This document shows, in pieces, positions 23,640 to 36,770 of a stretch of 64,000 nt of DNA (its first letter is position 1; the number at the start of each line of letters is the position of its first letter). The position numbers were made by a program, and so were the translations under genes. The notes beneath the pieces were generated by a model. The model did no database searches, was not told the DNA's origin, and saw only the letters and a program-made list of their open reading frames with translations. The stretch comes from Kryptolebias marmoratus (Eukaryota; Chordata; Actinopteri; Cyprinodontiformes; Rivulidae), in the NCBI RefSeq assembly GCF_001649575.2, contig NC_051431.1:8644012-8708011 (forward strand). Reading direction: 5' to 3'.

Positions 23640-23835
23640 AGTAATTGCTGCATTTTAGAATTAGGAACCCAAAACGCAGGCAAGCATACAAGTTACTCAA
23701 GTAAAACTAATCAAACAGTCAGTCGAGGCAGCAAAACAAACTAAACACACCAGACAGGCTGAGTTCTGTGTTTTTTAAGGTCAATTGACTGTGGCGGCCA
23801 TCTTAAATTGGGATACAACTATTCCAGAAATAGGG
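23640..23835. repeat. Small repeat fragments
   Basis: A CA-rich fragment ('aacccaaaacgcaggcaag') is followed by a short family A piece at about 23759-23820 ('gactgtggcggccatcttaa'). Confidence 0.45.
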
Positions 23836-24910
23836 TTTGTTAAAACTAAATAATAAAATAAGGAAAGAAAAACTTAAGTCTAACTGTGAAAAAGGATTTA
23901 TTTATTGGAGGCAAAGCTGTAATTTTCCACACTCTTTAGACATCAAATCTCCGTGTGCGTGCCTTGGTGGCCTGGAGAAGTTTTTACACAGCAAATTAGA
24001 GATGCCAACCAGTGCAGTGTAATAGGTAAATAATAATTAAAAAGTTATACTTAAACTAGCAAAATGCAAGAATTTTTTTTTTCTTTTCAAATAAACAAAA
24101 TCTTAGTGAGCTATTTTTTCATATATTTCTATTTGCAGATTTTTAGGGTAAAACTACTAATACAGATTATTAAGATCAACTGTGAGAAAATAAAGCTAAT
24201 ACTTATTTAGAGAGGGATTTTTATGACTAGTGTTTAAAGCTTTAAAAATAAGGTTTAGGAACAGTATTTGTAGATCAGCTTAACAATCATTAGTTTAATG
24301 TTTGTTCGACAGCACTGGAAAAAAATGAAGGCAAACAATCCATTTGTAAAACTTTCAAACTGCTTACGATTCCAGCAAAAAAAAAAACCAAAAAAACATT
24401 GTCAGTCATAAACCAGCTAAAAGTTTCTACAAACTTAACGATAGATCCTTAATAGTTGCGACATCAATCTATATCAATCCAACTATCAGCGATTTGAGTA
24501 ACTGTCTCAGCACATTAGTGCTTTTTGTACAATGGGTCTTCCCTCCACTCTCTTTATAAAAAAAAGCACTTAAAGTGCTGTACAGGATAGATTTAATACT
24601 GCACTTAATGGCCCATTGATATGTGAAGTATTTTATCCCCTGCACTGTGGAGATCACCATTGTACATCATTTGTAACAATAATATACTCTTCTATTTAAA
24701 GAAATTGAATTTATCGCTCATTAAATTTACATTAAACTGTGCCTAATAAGCCTCTCTCTAATTGTTGGATAATGCATGGCACTATTTTACATAGTACCAG
24801 CTAATGTTGCTGCTGAATCTGAGCGGCTGCTGCAGCATTGGCAGCTCAAGCATGTACAGATTTGTTCCGCTTGTTGTAGATGTTACAAAGAAAATCATGT
24901 GGGTTGTATA
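23836..24910. other. Gene-free intron DNA
   Basis: AT-rich unique sequence with several A/T runs. No exon or repeat was recognised. Confidence 0.5.
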
Positions 24911-25570
24911 TAGGGATGCACCAGAACCACGTTTTTTCAACCAAGCAGGAATACAAGTTCTTATATCAGAGTGCTTGCCAGTACAGGGTATCGATATGAG
25001 TACTAATAAATGGCATTACTTTTATTACAATTAAATATAATGCAAAAAAATGTGTTTGATAGCCAGAGGAGCTTATTTTTTGTGATAGATATAGTCTTTT
25101 CCAAAAGTTTCCAAAAAGCTCTGAACTTCAAGTTGTTGTTTTTTTAGTTGTTTTATCAAATTGCTTGTGATAACAGTGCTAGACGTTGCCCCTCCTATTG
25201 ACATCTTTCTTGAGCGTAATTTGCAATTCACTTTACTCTTGTCTCCGTCGTTCACTCTGCGTTACCTCCACGCAGATTCTTTGACGGTGTTTATTGACGG
25301 TTGGCAAACAACTTTATGGTGCATTACCACCACCAGCTGGTAAGGAGTGTGGATCAGGACAGCTAACTCAAAAAACAAACAAACAGATGAAAAAAAATTC
25401 TATAAATACATCCACATGACTGATATTGCTCCTCCTCTGCCACCTGACTGCCACGCTGCTGTAAAGTGGTATTGGGTGTTGCGGTATTGAATCACTTTTA
25501 TGAGTATGAGTACATGCACAGAATAGCTGACCAAACCCTGTTGCTAGTATTGGTATCAGTGCATCTGTAT
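24911..25570. mobile_element. Non-autonomous hAT-type element with 8-bp target duplication
   Basis: The left end 'tagggatgcaccagaaccac' and the right end 'ttggtatcagtgcatctgta' are inverted versions of each other and match the TAGGGATGCACCGATACC ends of many vertebrate hAT elements. The 8-mer GTTGTATA occurs immediately before the left end (24903-24910) and after the right end (25571-25578), as hAT integration predicts. Inside there is no transposase-like frame. Terminal mismatches indicate some age. Confidence 0.85.
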
Positions 25571-25578
25571 GTTGTATA

Positions 25579-26960
25579 GTTGTATACTGTTGTTTCACTA
25601 AGAACGCCACACCTCGAGGCTGTGTTTTTTCCTTTCATACCAGCTTCAACTTGAGCTTACAACTATAACTCCAACCCTCTCTGCCTTGTGTGTGCAAGGC
25701 AGTCTCTGGAAGCGTGTTCACTGTCAGACTTCTCGCTCTCCTCGAGTAAGTTCATAAAATAATCTAAGTGCGGATGGTCCTTGTAGCTTAAAGCAAACAG
25801 ATTTCACTTTAGAATTTGGCATTTCAAGTCAGATGTTATTGCGAGTCAGCCAACATACACAAAGAGATGGTTATGAAGGTTCATGTTAGAAAAAAAAAAT
25901 GAAAATCTCTGTCTATGCTTGACTTTTTTTTTCAATTTCTGAAAGACTTCAATCTCTGCTCAAAAACATTACCTTGGGTGTCGGGCACACGGGGTTTTCT
26001 CTACATACTTTATAGTGGGACCTCTGAGTCAATAATGTATCTGGTTGTTTTGTCAAGGTCACGGAGTGCACCGGTGGACATGCTATTACTGCGAGTCTTG
26101 TATTTAATACAAAAAAAAGAAAAAGTCAGAGGACATTTCCATTTGTACTGCAGTGCCACACAGAATGACAAACTGAGGATGATCAAAAATCTGTCTATCA
26201 GTGTAGAAATGTAGTAAACAGTCAATTAGGAGAAAGAGACAGATGACAGGTTCTTTCATGGCTGTGGGGACAGAAGCTTCCATTCACAGTGCCGTGGTAA
26301 TGAGGAGGAGAGCTGATGTCTCTGCTTATGAATATGACATTGTTCTCTCTGTTCCCTGGATCTGAGAGACCTCACTCTATTGGCTGCAATGTTTAGACAT
26401 TGACAATCAGGCCTGCATGAATACAAAAAAAAAAAAAAATGAAATGCAATGATTTTGTTTTGAAAGGGGCAGAGAGTGCACATTAGTATGGGTGATGGAG
26501 CAATTACAAGCCATCATTAAGGCTCCCAGCTCTGCACTTTCTAAATGAAGAACTCAAAATGGGCAGATAGCACCGTACAAATAATATTCATGAAGTTACT
26601 CCCAAAAAGTGGCCAGAAATGATGCCATCCATCCCGGCTGATGCTCTCCTTGCACTATTTTGTGTCGCTTTGTGGCTCCTCATTGATCCAGCTGTCACAC
26701 ATAACATCGCAGTTGCCAATAATTGGGTTTTTATAAGGATGGCATGAGGTTCGCGTTCCCTTAGTTTTGCCACGGTGCACGTCCTCTCCTACTGTAATGT
26801 TGGCAGGCTGAGTAAAATTAAAAGATTGAAATAGTATGAGTGATGGGCAAATCATTAACCCTACATTTACAGAAGATGGTGCAAAATGGAGTATACAAGA
26901 AGAACTGCTGTTGTTTTAAGTATTTGTATTTTCAAATTAATATTAACATGTTAAAATCAA
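25579..26960. other. Gene-free intron DNA
   Basis: Mixed unique sequence with an A14 run near 26426. No gene was supported. Confidence 0.5.
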
Positions 26961-26964
26961 CGAT

Positions 26965-27440
26965 CTGGTATTTCTTGAAGGAATTCAAACTACCCATTGC
27001 TTTTCATGCCAGAGTTTAAGACTAAGATCATCTTAATTCGGAAAAATGATGGAGTTGTGGTCATTTTGGTTAATTTTGAAAATCACATTATGCACAATTC
27101 CATGCAATATTGTGAGATTTATTGCTTAGAGTGTGTTCTGGGAATGAGGCTCAGCTACTACCATGTTTTATCTCAGTATCTGTACCTCAGTATCTCTAAA
27201 ATTAACTGAGTTATAACCATTTTCTTTTGTTGTTGTCTAATGTTAGTTGTATATTGGATTAACTTCAAAAGTTAATCAATTCTAAATATACATCCAGTTG
27301 TTACTTTCTGCAAGTTTCATTAACATTTTTCCGGTGGCTCATGAGATATTTTGATACGATACACAAACACTTGCACTCACAGTCATGGGTGGAAACATTA
27401 TTGTCTGCCTTTCAGGAGTAGACGATGACAAAATGGATAT
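26965..27440 (+). repeat. Family A repeat, one full unit
   Basis: It starts 'cttgaaggaattcaaac', then 'tgccagagtttaagactaag', 'aggctcagctactaccatg', 'cttcaaaagttaatcaattc' and 'ctcatgagatattttgatac', ending in 'ggtggaaacattattgtctg'. One of the best views of the complete single-unit form. Confidence 0.75.
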
Positions 27441-27601
27441 GGTACAAAAACAGGGAATGGATGTGTTGAATGGCAAAAGACCACAATAAAATTAATTTCA
27501 CGATTAAAAATGTTAAAATGTTGGCCTCACTAGGACTAACCATCAACCTGTCGCTTTTAAACAATTTGAACTAAGTCTTTAACACTGTAAGGAATGTGCC
27601 T

Positions 27602-28315
27602 TGTGATGGCCAAACCCACGGCCACACTCCACTAAAGTCAGTAACTCTCGTGCACCCTAATTCATTCATTAAACACACTGAAACTTTAATTTGTAATAAA
27701 ATGTTGATTTAAATACATTAGTGCTATTTGTAAGCTCGCACCTTTAGTTCCTTGTATTTTTATCAACTCGTGCTCATCTTTGGTTTGTCTTATGATTAAT
27801 TCTTTGTTTCTCACCTGACGTGGTTCCTGGGAGTTACCTGACAAAAGATGGCCGCCATGGCTTGGCACACCTAAAATCCCAGGGGATAATTGGACCGCAC
27901 CACTAGTTCCTGCTGGGGAGGGGGAACTTGAACTTGCTTTGTTTAAATAAGCTTTTGTATTTAACTTAATGTTTGAATTTAAAGTTTAACATTTTTGATT
28001 TCCTTCTTTGGTGTTTAGTTTATTAACAAACAAATACTGTGTTGGTTGTTTGTAGTTTGTGATTGCATTGTGTTTAGGTATCCCTATTGTGTGTAATGGT
28101 CTGATCAGCCAGTATATATGTCCTTGTGTGTCATTTAGGAGAGTCAGTTCTGTTTTGTTGGTGCAGCCAGTTGGTTTGTTCATGTTGTTGTTTCTTTGAC
28201 CTTTTTATGAGCTCAGTATTTAGTTTAGGAAAACCCCTTTTTTGGGTTAAAATAAAAACCCTATTTTTTTTTCTAATAATTCCTGTGACTCCTGTTTTCA
28301 ACTCGGTCCACGACA
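27602..28315 (+). mobile_element. Solo LTR of a retrotransposon, 714 bp
   Basis: The segment begins TGTGATGGCC and ends CCACGACA and is flanked on both sides by TGCCT (27597-27601 and 28316-28320), a 5-bp target duplication. It has a TATA-like stretch near 28112-28118 and AATAAA at 28251-28256 inside a small hairpin (GGGTT...AACCC), the expected LTR promoter and polyadenylation layout. No internal retroelement coding region is next to it, so it is best explained as a solo LTR. The superfamily (Gypsy-like or other) is unknown. Confidence 0.65.
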
Positions 28316-28375
28316 TGCCTCAACTTAAAATTGCAAAATAAAAAATTACAGCTTATGTCATATATGCTATGTTTT

Positions 28376-28728
28376 TGTGGTAAACGAACACAAGTGCAGG
28401 CATACAGCAGAGCAGGTTAGAAATCCTAAAGTCCTTATTAACAGAATTCAGAGAGCTCATGGTTTCAAAGGGAAAGGAGTAACTTACAACCAGGAAAGGA
28501 TCCAGCATGAAACTGAAGATAACAACAAACTAAGGAACTGACTAAATAAAATAAAAACCTGAGACTGAAAAGTATGGGAACAGCTCAGATGGACTCAAAC
28601 GTCAGGTATCAACAAGGAAGTAAAACTGCAAAACATAAAGAGGAGATGAAATAATACAAGAAATAAACAGAAAACAAATACTTAAGACAAAACTGTACCC
28701 AACCTGGAGAAAAGAACAAAACCTGACA
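28376..28728 (-). mobile_element. LTR-like element, uncertain
   Basis: Read on the minus strand the segment starts TGTCAGG, as does the insertion at 23027-23378, and runs about 350 bp to a TG/CA-type end near 28376. It has the purine/pyrimidine skew seen in fish LTR remnants. No target duplication was found (GTTTT against ACACA). Confidence 0.3.
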
Positions 28729-30170
28729 ACACAAATAATTAATATGGAAGTCGTTAAAAAAGAACTCAGAATTATATAATATAACAGCATACGGTGCAGA
28801 GTAAACCACTGTGTTAAAACTGTATTCTCATCATTTTAATAAAAGTTTTTATGTAGAGAAAATCAACGTTCATTATTATTTCTGAGCATCACTGTAAGTG
28901 GAAATACTGCATGCATAAATGCAACCTAAAGACCTACGATGTGAAGAAAAAAAGAGATATAAACAAGACCTTGTGATACCTCTGTCTATTTAAAGTTGTT
29001 TTTTTTATTTCTAAGTTAGGTGCTTGTTAAGTTCTTACAAGATATATATTCCATATCTTACCAGCAGTAAACAGTGTTCAGAGCCTTCTCAGTTAGAAAA
29101 AAAAAAGGCCGGGGGATTTACAACCTGCTGCTCAGAACAGGACCACCGTCTAAAACAAATCAAAAGTCAGAATTTTATAGCAGTTTCAGGAAATCGCTGT
29201 GTGAAGGTTTATTACAACGTGTCACTTTTACACAGTCAGTTTAAGGCTGTATGGTATTACAGTGTGGTTAGGAAAAGGTAATGATGAAGCAAGTAACGTG
29301 TCAGGTTTGTAGTTTATGTATTTTCGAAAGATGATTGGTTCTTTTATTAGGGGAAGTTAATGATGAAATAATAAAATACCTCCATTTAAGCTGATTTGTT
29401 GAACTTGTCAGCTGTCGGTTGCTGCTCACATGCAACAGTCTCTAGGCAACATTATCGTACATCTGGAGTTGTATTTCTGTTCTTCTGATGAATCCGAGGC
29501 CAATATTTACTCTCTTTTTGCTTTGTTTTAGATCTTTACTGAGTTACCGAGTCCCAGGAGAAATAGCTCTTAACCTGCTAAATGCTATAGTGTGTAGAAC
29601 AAATCTCCTCTCATTGTGACTGTTTGGTACTGGGCAGGTAGTGTGCTTTGGGTTTATCAGAGCTTGTTTGCTGCTGACGGTAAAAAAAAAGAAGTTGTGG
29701 GACCATCAACAGCGAACTGAAACAGTCTAGTTTGGGATTGATCAGCTGAAGTTTGAGGTGAACATTTTTACCAGAGTTTATTCACTATCTAGTCACTGTT
29801 CAGCATCTTGTCATTTTACTGGTCTATAAACAAGTAGCACACTACATCAACAACCAGTAATGCCACTTGACGCTAAGAACTAATTGTGGCGTTTGCTTAT
29901 AAAGGATTTGTTGTAAAAACTCAAGTCCCTTGAGTAATATACTGTAGGACTTGCAACAGGTATTGTCTTGCTGAATTTGTGTTTCGCATTATCCAAATTT
30001 ATGCTGATCATCCCAAAGGGCCACACTACGAAACATGTTCACTCATCCATGTGTCATCTGTGATACCTGACAGTTGATTGAGGAAAACATTAGATTGTGT
30101 AGCTCATCAGAGCATTAAAGCAGCAAAATTGAACCACAATAGCAATAAAAAATAGTCCCAATTAAAATGT
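28729..30170. other. Gene-free intron DNA
   Basis: AT-rich sequence with no recognised repeat or exon. Confidence 0.5.
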
Positions 30171-30562
30171 TTTTTGTTGAAAGGTTATGAACAATCATCA
30201 CCGTAATAATTTTCATGTTGTGGATAGTTCTTTGAATGCCCTCAATTTGAAGAAACTAAAATTTAATTCTGAATAGAGTGATGAACTAAGAGCAAAACAG
30301 ATTTCCCCCATTTTAAAACAACCCCAAATTTAAAAATCCAAACCACTTTTTAAAAAAAACCTTTACATTGTCGTCAAAATTGCATTTTTTTTGCAAGATC
30401 AAATACTGGCAGCAGCTATATGTAGCATTTCCAGTGCAGCGCCAGGCATTTTTGGCAGCAATGATATATTAATAATAATAAAATAGTACCACTAAAATAG
30501 TAATTGTTCATAATGTAAACTTTTCACAGAACTCTACTTTAAAAGATCTAAACTGGCTCTTT
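30171..30562. mobile_element. Family B long-TIR element, compact copy
   Basis: Left: 'gaaaggttatgaacaatcat', 'gtggatagttctttgaatgc'. Right: 'attgttcataatgtaaac' and 'aactctactttaaaagatct', which is the inverted outer end. The 'cagcagctatatgtagcatt' core lies between. It is diverged and the inner right repeat is deleted. Confidence 0.6.
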
Positions 30563-33500
30563 GATCTAACGTTGGTTTACTTCCAAATAAGGACATTTTA
30601 AATGGTTTAAAGATATTTTTAGAACAATATCCTACTAATTTGGTCAATACTGGCTAAATAGAAGTCCAACACAGAGGGACCCTTGATAGTGGATGACAGT
30701 CAGACCAGAGTTCACAGCATTAAAGCTAAATAAAAGGTGATCAATATAGAGAAGAAAGGGCTCTCTCAGATAAAAGACCCAGTCTCTTGTTATTGAACGC
30801 TCACTAATCCACTGCTTGAATTGGAACAAAAAAGGTCCCGGTTCCTTGATCGGCAGCTGCAGTCTTTTGCTTTTAAAAAGAAGATGTTTTTTTGTGGTTT
30901 GCCAGGAAAAGAAAATCACCAAGAATAGGCTTATCAATACATTACTCTCTCATGCTTCTTTCGGATCAGTGTTATCTAATACGTCCGCTGAGGTTTGATC
31001 ACAGCTCATTCACTTCCACCCCAGTCTAAACAAGAGCTTTTCTTTTGAGCAGCAGAGCTTTGTTTTCTTTTAGGCAGCAGGAGAAGAGCAGCACCTTTCT
31101 GCCTCCTCGTCGGGCTTGTACGGGCAGATCAGAGCCTGATAAGGTAAAACGCTCTGGATATGCACACTACGGGAGTAATGCAATGCTACTGTACCGCACC
31201 AAAGTGCAAATATTCCTCACCAGTAAGCACCCACAGAATGCAAACACTGCACTAATCAATAAATCTTATGCTGCTAAAAAAACAAAAAAAAAAAACAGGG
31301 TTTTGCTGCAGCTGCCAAACTTAAGTCTGAGATACGAGTGAAAATGGGAAAAATCTTGTTTCTATACAGTAAGATATCAGGACACCCTGTTCTTGCTTTA
31401 CACCATTCTCAGGAATCAGTCACTCGCTTTCTTGCTGGAGTGCTGTTTGCAAATGCATTTATGCAGGCTGAATGAAATATTATTCCCTTACACAGCAGGA
31501 TATAGGCAGACTTGGGGACAACATTAAAATAGCCCGGTCCTTCCAAGTTACTGTGTTGCTTTGCAGCAGAGACCCCCCCAATGCCCCCTAATGTTTCTGT
31601 GATTTTATTTAACAGCACACTCAGGGATGCCAGCTGGAAAGAGCTGAAACGTCTTCCCGAAACAACAATAAGTACAGTACAGGGCTAGAAAAACAGAAAG
31701 CCTATAGTTTATTCAGCGAAAAATCCAGAAATACATTTTACCCCCTTTTAACTTTTATTTATGGAATGAAAAATTGTGGCCGATCAAAAAACAAAAAAAA
31801 ACAAAGAACACATTCGTGAATCTACAGATCAACAAAAACTCTGGTGACGTACATTTCTTTACCTGCTCAAGCCTGCAAATGTCTCTGTGGTTCCTGCTAA
31901 TAATTTCAGACTGATCAGTATAAACAAGCAGAGAAGTCGTTCTCTTCCTTTTTACTGGAAAAGCAATTTCTCTGCTGTGGTGTTAACATTTAAAACAATC
32001 TCTTTTAATGTAACTTCATGTGTACGATACATAAGAGAATTGTCTTATATTAGAATGAATTAATTATTAAGACATATTTATGTTAGCTGTTAATAAAACA
32101 AGCCACTACATAGATCTAAAAGGTTGCTGAATCTTGTGAACCAGGTGTCACAATAAAATGTGAAATAAGTGCAGAAGAAGCCATATTTAATGGAAGCAAT
32201 ATTTTTCAAACTCTAAGAAGGTCTTCTTTTAAATTCACCATAAATCAATTAGAAATTTAAATTATTTCTTATGCATTTTGGTATTTAAGCAACCTTTATC
32301 AGTTTAGTCAATAAGAGACAAAACAATTACCAACCAACCAAACACACACGCACACACACACAAACCCTAATTAGTTATCTTTTTCTTACTGAAACTTAAG
32401 CATTTGTAATTTCCTGGAAACGCTTGTTTAGAGGCTTATTATAAGTTTGCATCAAGTGAAATTACTTTGTGAGAATTCACAAAGTTGCGATTGCATTGAC
32501 ATTTGCCCATTTGAATAAAAGTTGTTATTCAAAGCTAAGACTGCCACAGGTCATAGGTTAAAGAGTCAGGGTTTCATCTGAAGGTGGATCATCAGAGCTT
32601 CGGATGCTGTTTACTCAGAAGTCAGCTGCTGTGTGACAGGTTGGTGCTGCCTGCCTCCAGGGGCATCATGTTCTTGAATTTTCAGTGTAACGATAGACCC
32701 ATCTTAATTACTCTCACATGCAGCACTATAATCTGTCATTGTCAGCCTGATCAAGACTGTGCAAAGCAAAGCAGTAAGACTCATTCACCCAAACCGGAGG
32801 CCTATTGATTACTTTTCATACTTGAGTCATTGCGCTGCAGACAGACATGAGAGGCAATAGAGCTAATGGAAGAGGGGAGACTCAAAGTCACGTTGTTTAC
32901 ATCTAAGATGACAGGTAAATGCATTTGAGAGGAAATATGAGCTTGATCTATTGGCTCACAATCAGCTGTCTGATGCTAACAAGCTGCTAAGTTGTTAGCT
33001 GCTCTGCAGGTTAAATGGTATATTTATATATATTTCTTGATATGAAGACTCTTGTTTTATGGGCATCAACCTTCTGGTAATAACTTTATGACAATAAGCA
33101 CAGTTTAAAATTAAATGCATGCAGATGACAGTGAAGCAGTTTTTTAAAACTTTCGGATTATTTATCAAACTCCGATGGCTTTTGTTTTAGTTATTTTACA
33201 TTTCTATTATAAATAACTATATTCAGATGCTTTAAATCTTTTACAATCTTCTCCCAAATATTGTAAGTGTCCTATTTAGTAATAATATTTATACATGCAC
33301 ATACATATTTCATGCCAAATAGATTTGTATAATTAAATATTTATTACATTGTTAAATAGAGTATAAATATAAACGTTATATAGCTTTATTTCATGACTTG
33401 ATAATGCAGTAAAGCCCAAACCATACATAAATATGCTTTTCTTTTTCTAATTTTTTTTTGCTTTACTTGTCATTTGATCGTCTCCTAAATTATTTATCTT

Positions 33501-33789
33501 ATATCTCGGGCATCCAAAGGGTGTCTACATATTTGTTTAGCATGTGGTTGAATATTGATGCCACAGATAGCAGAGGCGTGTCTGCGTTATATTTGTGAGC
33601 TTCTTTATTACCATTCTTTTAAAAATTTATGAAAACAAGAAATTTAATGTACTTGGTGCAAAAGATATTTGGTGGTTTAAGGGGCCTCGTTTTTACCTGT
33701 CTATTTCCAGCTGCAAACTGTTTGTTTTTCTCCTCTTTTCTGTAAATTCCTACTTCCAAAATATAAAAGTGAAATACTGCAAAACCTGA
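30563..33789. other. Gene-free intron DNA
   Basis: Contains a CA run near 32343-32361 and A-runs. One acceptor-donor pair at 31074-31143 could be a cryptic exon and is discussed as a finding. Nothing else was recognised. Confidence 0.5.
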
Positions 33790-34130
33790 ACCTAAGGAGA
33801 GCAGCATTCCTTTAAACGATGTGTACCGCCTGCTACCTTGGATGCCATAGTTGTAAATAAAGATGTTGCATGATCTCGCTGGTATGTTTTGGGGAAGACT
33901 GTCAGCTACTACCACTCCAAAATATAGCTCAATATCTGTGAAACTGACTGAGTAAAGCCATTTTTGTGTTTGCTTTTCTTGAGTAGCTGTGGCGCCATCT
34001 TAAATCAGGTTGACTCCAGATGTTGTAGATGTATATCCATCCATTACTTTCTGAGGGCTTCATTAAAGTCAGCCCAGTGGTTCATGAGATATTTTGCTAA
34101 CAGACAAACAAACATACATGCAGACAATTA
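33790..34130 (+). repeat. Family A repeat, one unit
   Basis: 'agcagcattcctttaaacg', 'cagctactaccactccaaa', 'gtagctgtggcgccatctta', 'catgagatattttgctaaca'. The left part is shortened relative to 26965-27440. Confidence 0.75.
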
Positions 34131-36770
34131 AATTATTTCTATATTTACAATTGTTTCGTGCTTAAAGCTCAGGTTATATATTAGAATCACAAATTATAAT
34201 ACGAAGAACAAAAACTGACCAAACCGTTGAAGCCAGCTCCCCAAACCCTTTAGGGAATTTAATTGCAGTTTCTGTCTCCTCTTTATATGATAACTCTGCA
34301 TTAAGCTTATGTTTTCTTTCTCTTATGTGCTCATCTACATTTGTTTCTCTCGTCTGTGTTTTTTCCCAGTGGGGGTCTAAAAGAGGTGTTGAGTCTTCCT
34401 TAATGAGCAGTGAGCCCTAATGAAGTCAACAATTCGCGTTTATCCTTTATCATTATTGTTTGTTTTGCTTTGTCTCTACTTTAAAGCCTTTATAGCCTTC
34501 CTATTAAAAGTCTTTTGCTGCTTACTGGATATTGTAGCGGGGGAAAAAAAAAAAGGTGCCGCTGTAAGTGCTCACTTGTAGATGGATCCAAGCAGTGAAG
34601 ATCCATTAATGTTTTTCATTTGTCAGCACGAGCCGAGTCGATTCGTCAAGAGTTTCACTCGAGTTGATTCTTTCATCTCGTCCTCATTCTTTGTTCCAGC
34701 TCTGTTTCAGTTCTGGGAAAAGTGGAAGAATGGATATTGTAGAATACAGTATAAATACACTTAAATTCTCATTAATTTAAAAACAGTTTTGTGGCTCTTT
34801 TGGAAGTTGTTTTGTCTTTTGTGCACAACTACATGCATAATGTCCATAAAGCTGGAAATACCTTTCCATTAGTGGCCTTGAAGTAGTAATAAATAGTTTT
34901 ACTCACATTAGCTTGCTTGTGGCTTTTGTTTCTTTGAAAGAGATTTTCATGTTTTTCCTTTATTTTTCTGAAACTAGAGCGTTAGTCATTAACACTTGCT
35001 ATGAACTCATACTGATTGGTCGGTCTAATTATTGTTACGGCTGATCTGTGTTTATATTTTTATATATTTGCATTTCATAACTAAAAGTGAAGCTACGGCT
35101 GTATTTTCACAGCCGCTGAAAAGGATATAATAAGTAAAAAGCCTAAAATGACCTTCATCATCATTGCCGTGAACAGCAATATGCTATATCTCGCACAGAA
35201 ATCTCTGCTTTAGGAACAACTACATTCTTCTCTTAGAGCTACATTTAGTTCTTATTCTTTTCAGCAATCAGGCCCTATTGAATTTTGTCAGTCGATAAAT
35301 TAAAACAGTCATTGTAAATTCTGTCAATAAGATTTGTCATGATTTTTTTTTGTTTTGTGTAAACCCTCTATTGCAAAATAGAATTAACGCTTTTTTCTTT
35401 TCTTTTTTTTTTGTGCAAATATGTTAAAGCTGAATATTGTTGCAGTTTTAAGACTTTAGGGTTTCCGGTTTTCGTGTGAACAATGTGACTCCGTGCTGAA
35501 CTGGAGTTTGTTTTGCTCCTCAAATTGTGCGTGAACCATATATGGATTTTTTCACCCGGCATCGGTCCCCTTTTCTGTCAGAGCTGTCAGTCTGTTAACT
35601 GGAGGAGGAGAAGCGGTGTGGACGGTTTGGCGCTGCTGTTTCCTCTCTGTGAACCGTTTGATGGGAGCAAATGACACAAAACTTTGCAGTCATTTTTTTT
35701 TTTTACTTCTTGAGGCGCTGCGGCTCATAAACAGGATGATTATTTAGTTGTCATAAACAGGATCGTTGATGATATTTTCAGTTTATGCAGCAATAAACAC
35801 AGTTTGATTCCAAGTTTGGCAGCAGTGACTCAGATGCTTGTAGAGTCAACCAAATCTAATTGAATAATTCTTAATAAAATGATTTAGGTGGAAAATGGAA
35901 AAGGCACACCGAAAAAATTAAACTTTCTATCTTTATTAGAATGTGTTGGGCGCAATATAAGTGAGAAAAGAGGAAATCTTGGTGTGTGTGTGTGTACGCG
36001 CTGCCTAGCTCCCAGATAAAAGCATTGCCATTTCATATTTGTAGGAGCCAAGGATACATGGCATTCATTTCTAAGCCGTGGATTTGTATAACGTGAACAT
36101 GTCTCAGCCAGTCAGTGAGCAGCTCTCTGTGCCGCTCCCGTCTTGTCAGTCAGTAACACTCTTTGAGGAATGTGCAGAGATTTGAAAAGCTGTGTTTTAC
36201 ATTTAGCCGTGATCTTTTCATAACCCAAAACAAACAGTTTCCCTGCCTAAACCAAACCAGAAATAAGAATAAAAGTTAAAACATTTACAATGGGCCAGAG
36301 TTTTTCTAACCAAACACTGGAAGGTGTAAAGACATCAGTCTCCTAAAATGAATGGGTTTTCTTCTTGTTTTTTTTTTTTATTATTATTATTATTTTCTTG
36401 CAAGTTCCTGGAGTGATGTTGAGATAAAAAAAAAATATGGTAATGATATCAAATGAATTGAGACAGTTTTTTTGTGGTTTCTTGCAACATAAAATGAAAA
36501 CTTTCATTTCTGTCAACTTAGTGGGTGTTTTTGCTTTTGTTTTGTTTCAACGATTCATTCAATTTACCTAAAATCAGGCAGTTGTGCCGCTGGAGACCTG
36601 AGGAAATGCAGCGACAAACCTGAGTTCACTTGGATCAGAGATCAGTGGTCAGTGGTTCTCATGTTGTGACTAAAGATGTTTTCTGTTTCACAACTGGATT
36701 TCCTCCAACTGAGTGGTTAGGGAACATCAGGAATTTATACAATTAGGATCAGAATTGATCCTAATCGTGG
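34131..36770. other. Gene-free intron DNA
   Basis: AT-rich with T-runs and an (ATT)n run at about 36379-36397. No gene was supported. Confidence 0.5.

Noticed and set aside
28376..28728. Second solo LTR beside the TGCCT-flanked one
   Set aside because: Only the TGTCAGG start is convincing; no target duplication, so listed at low confidence and not as a finding.
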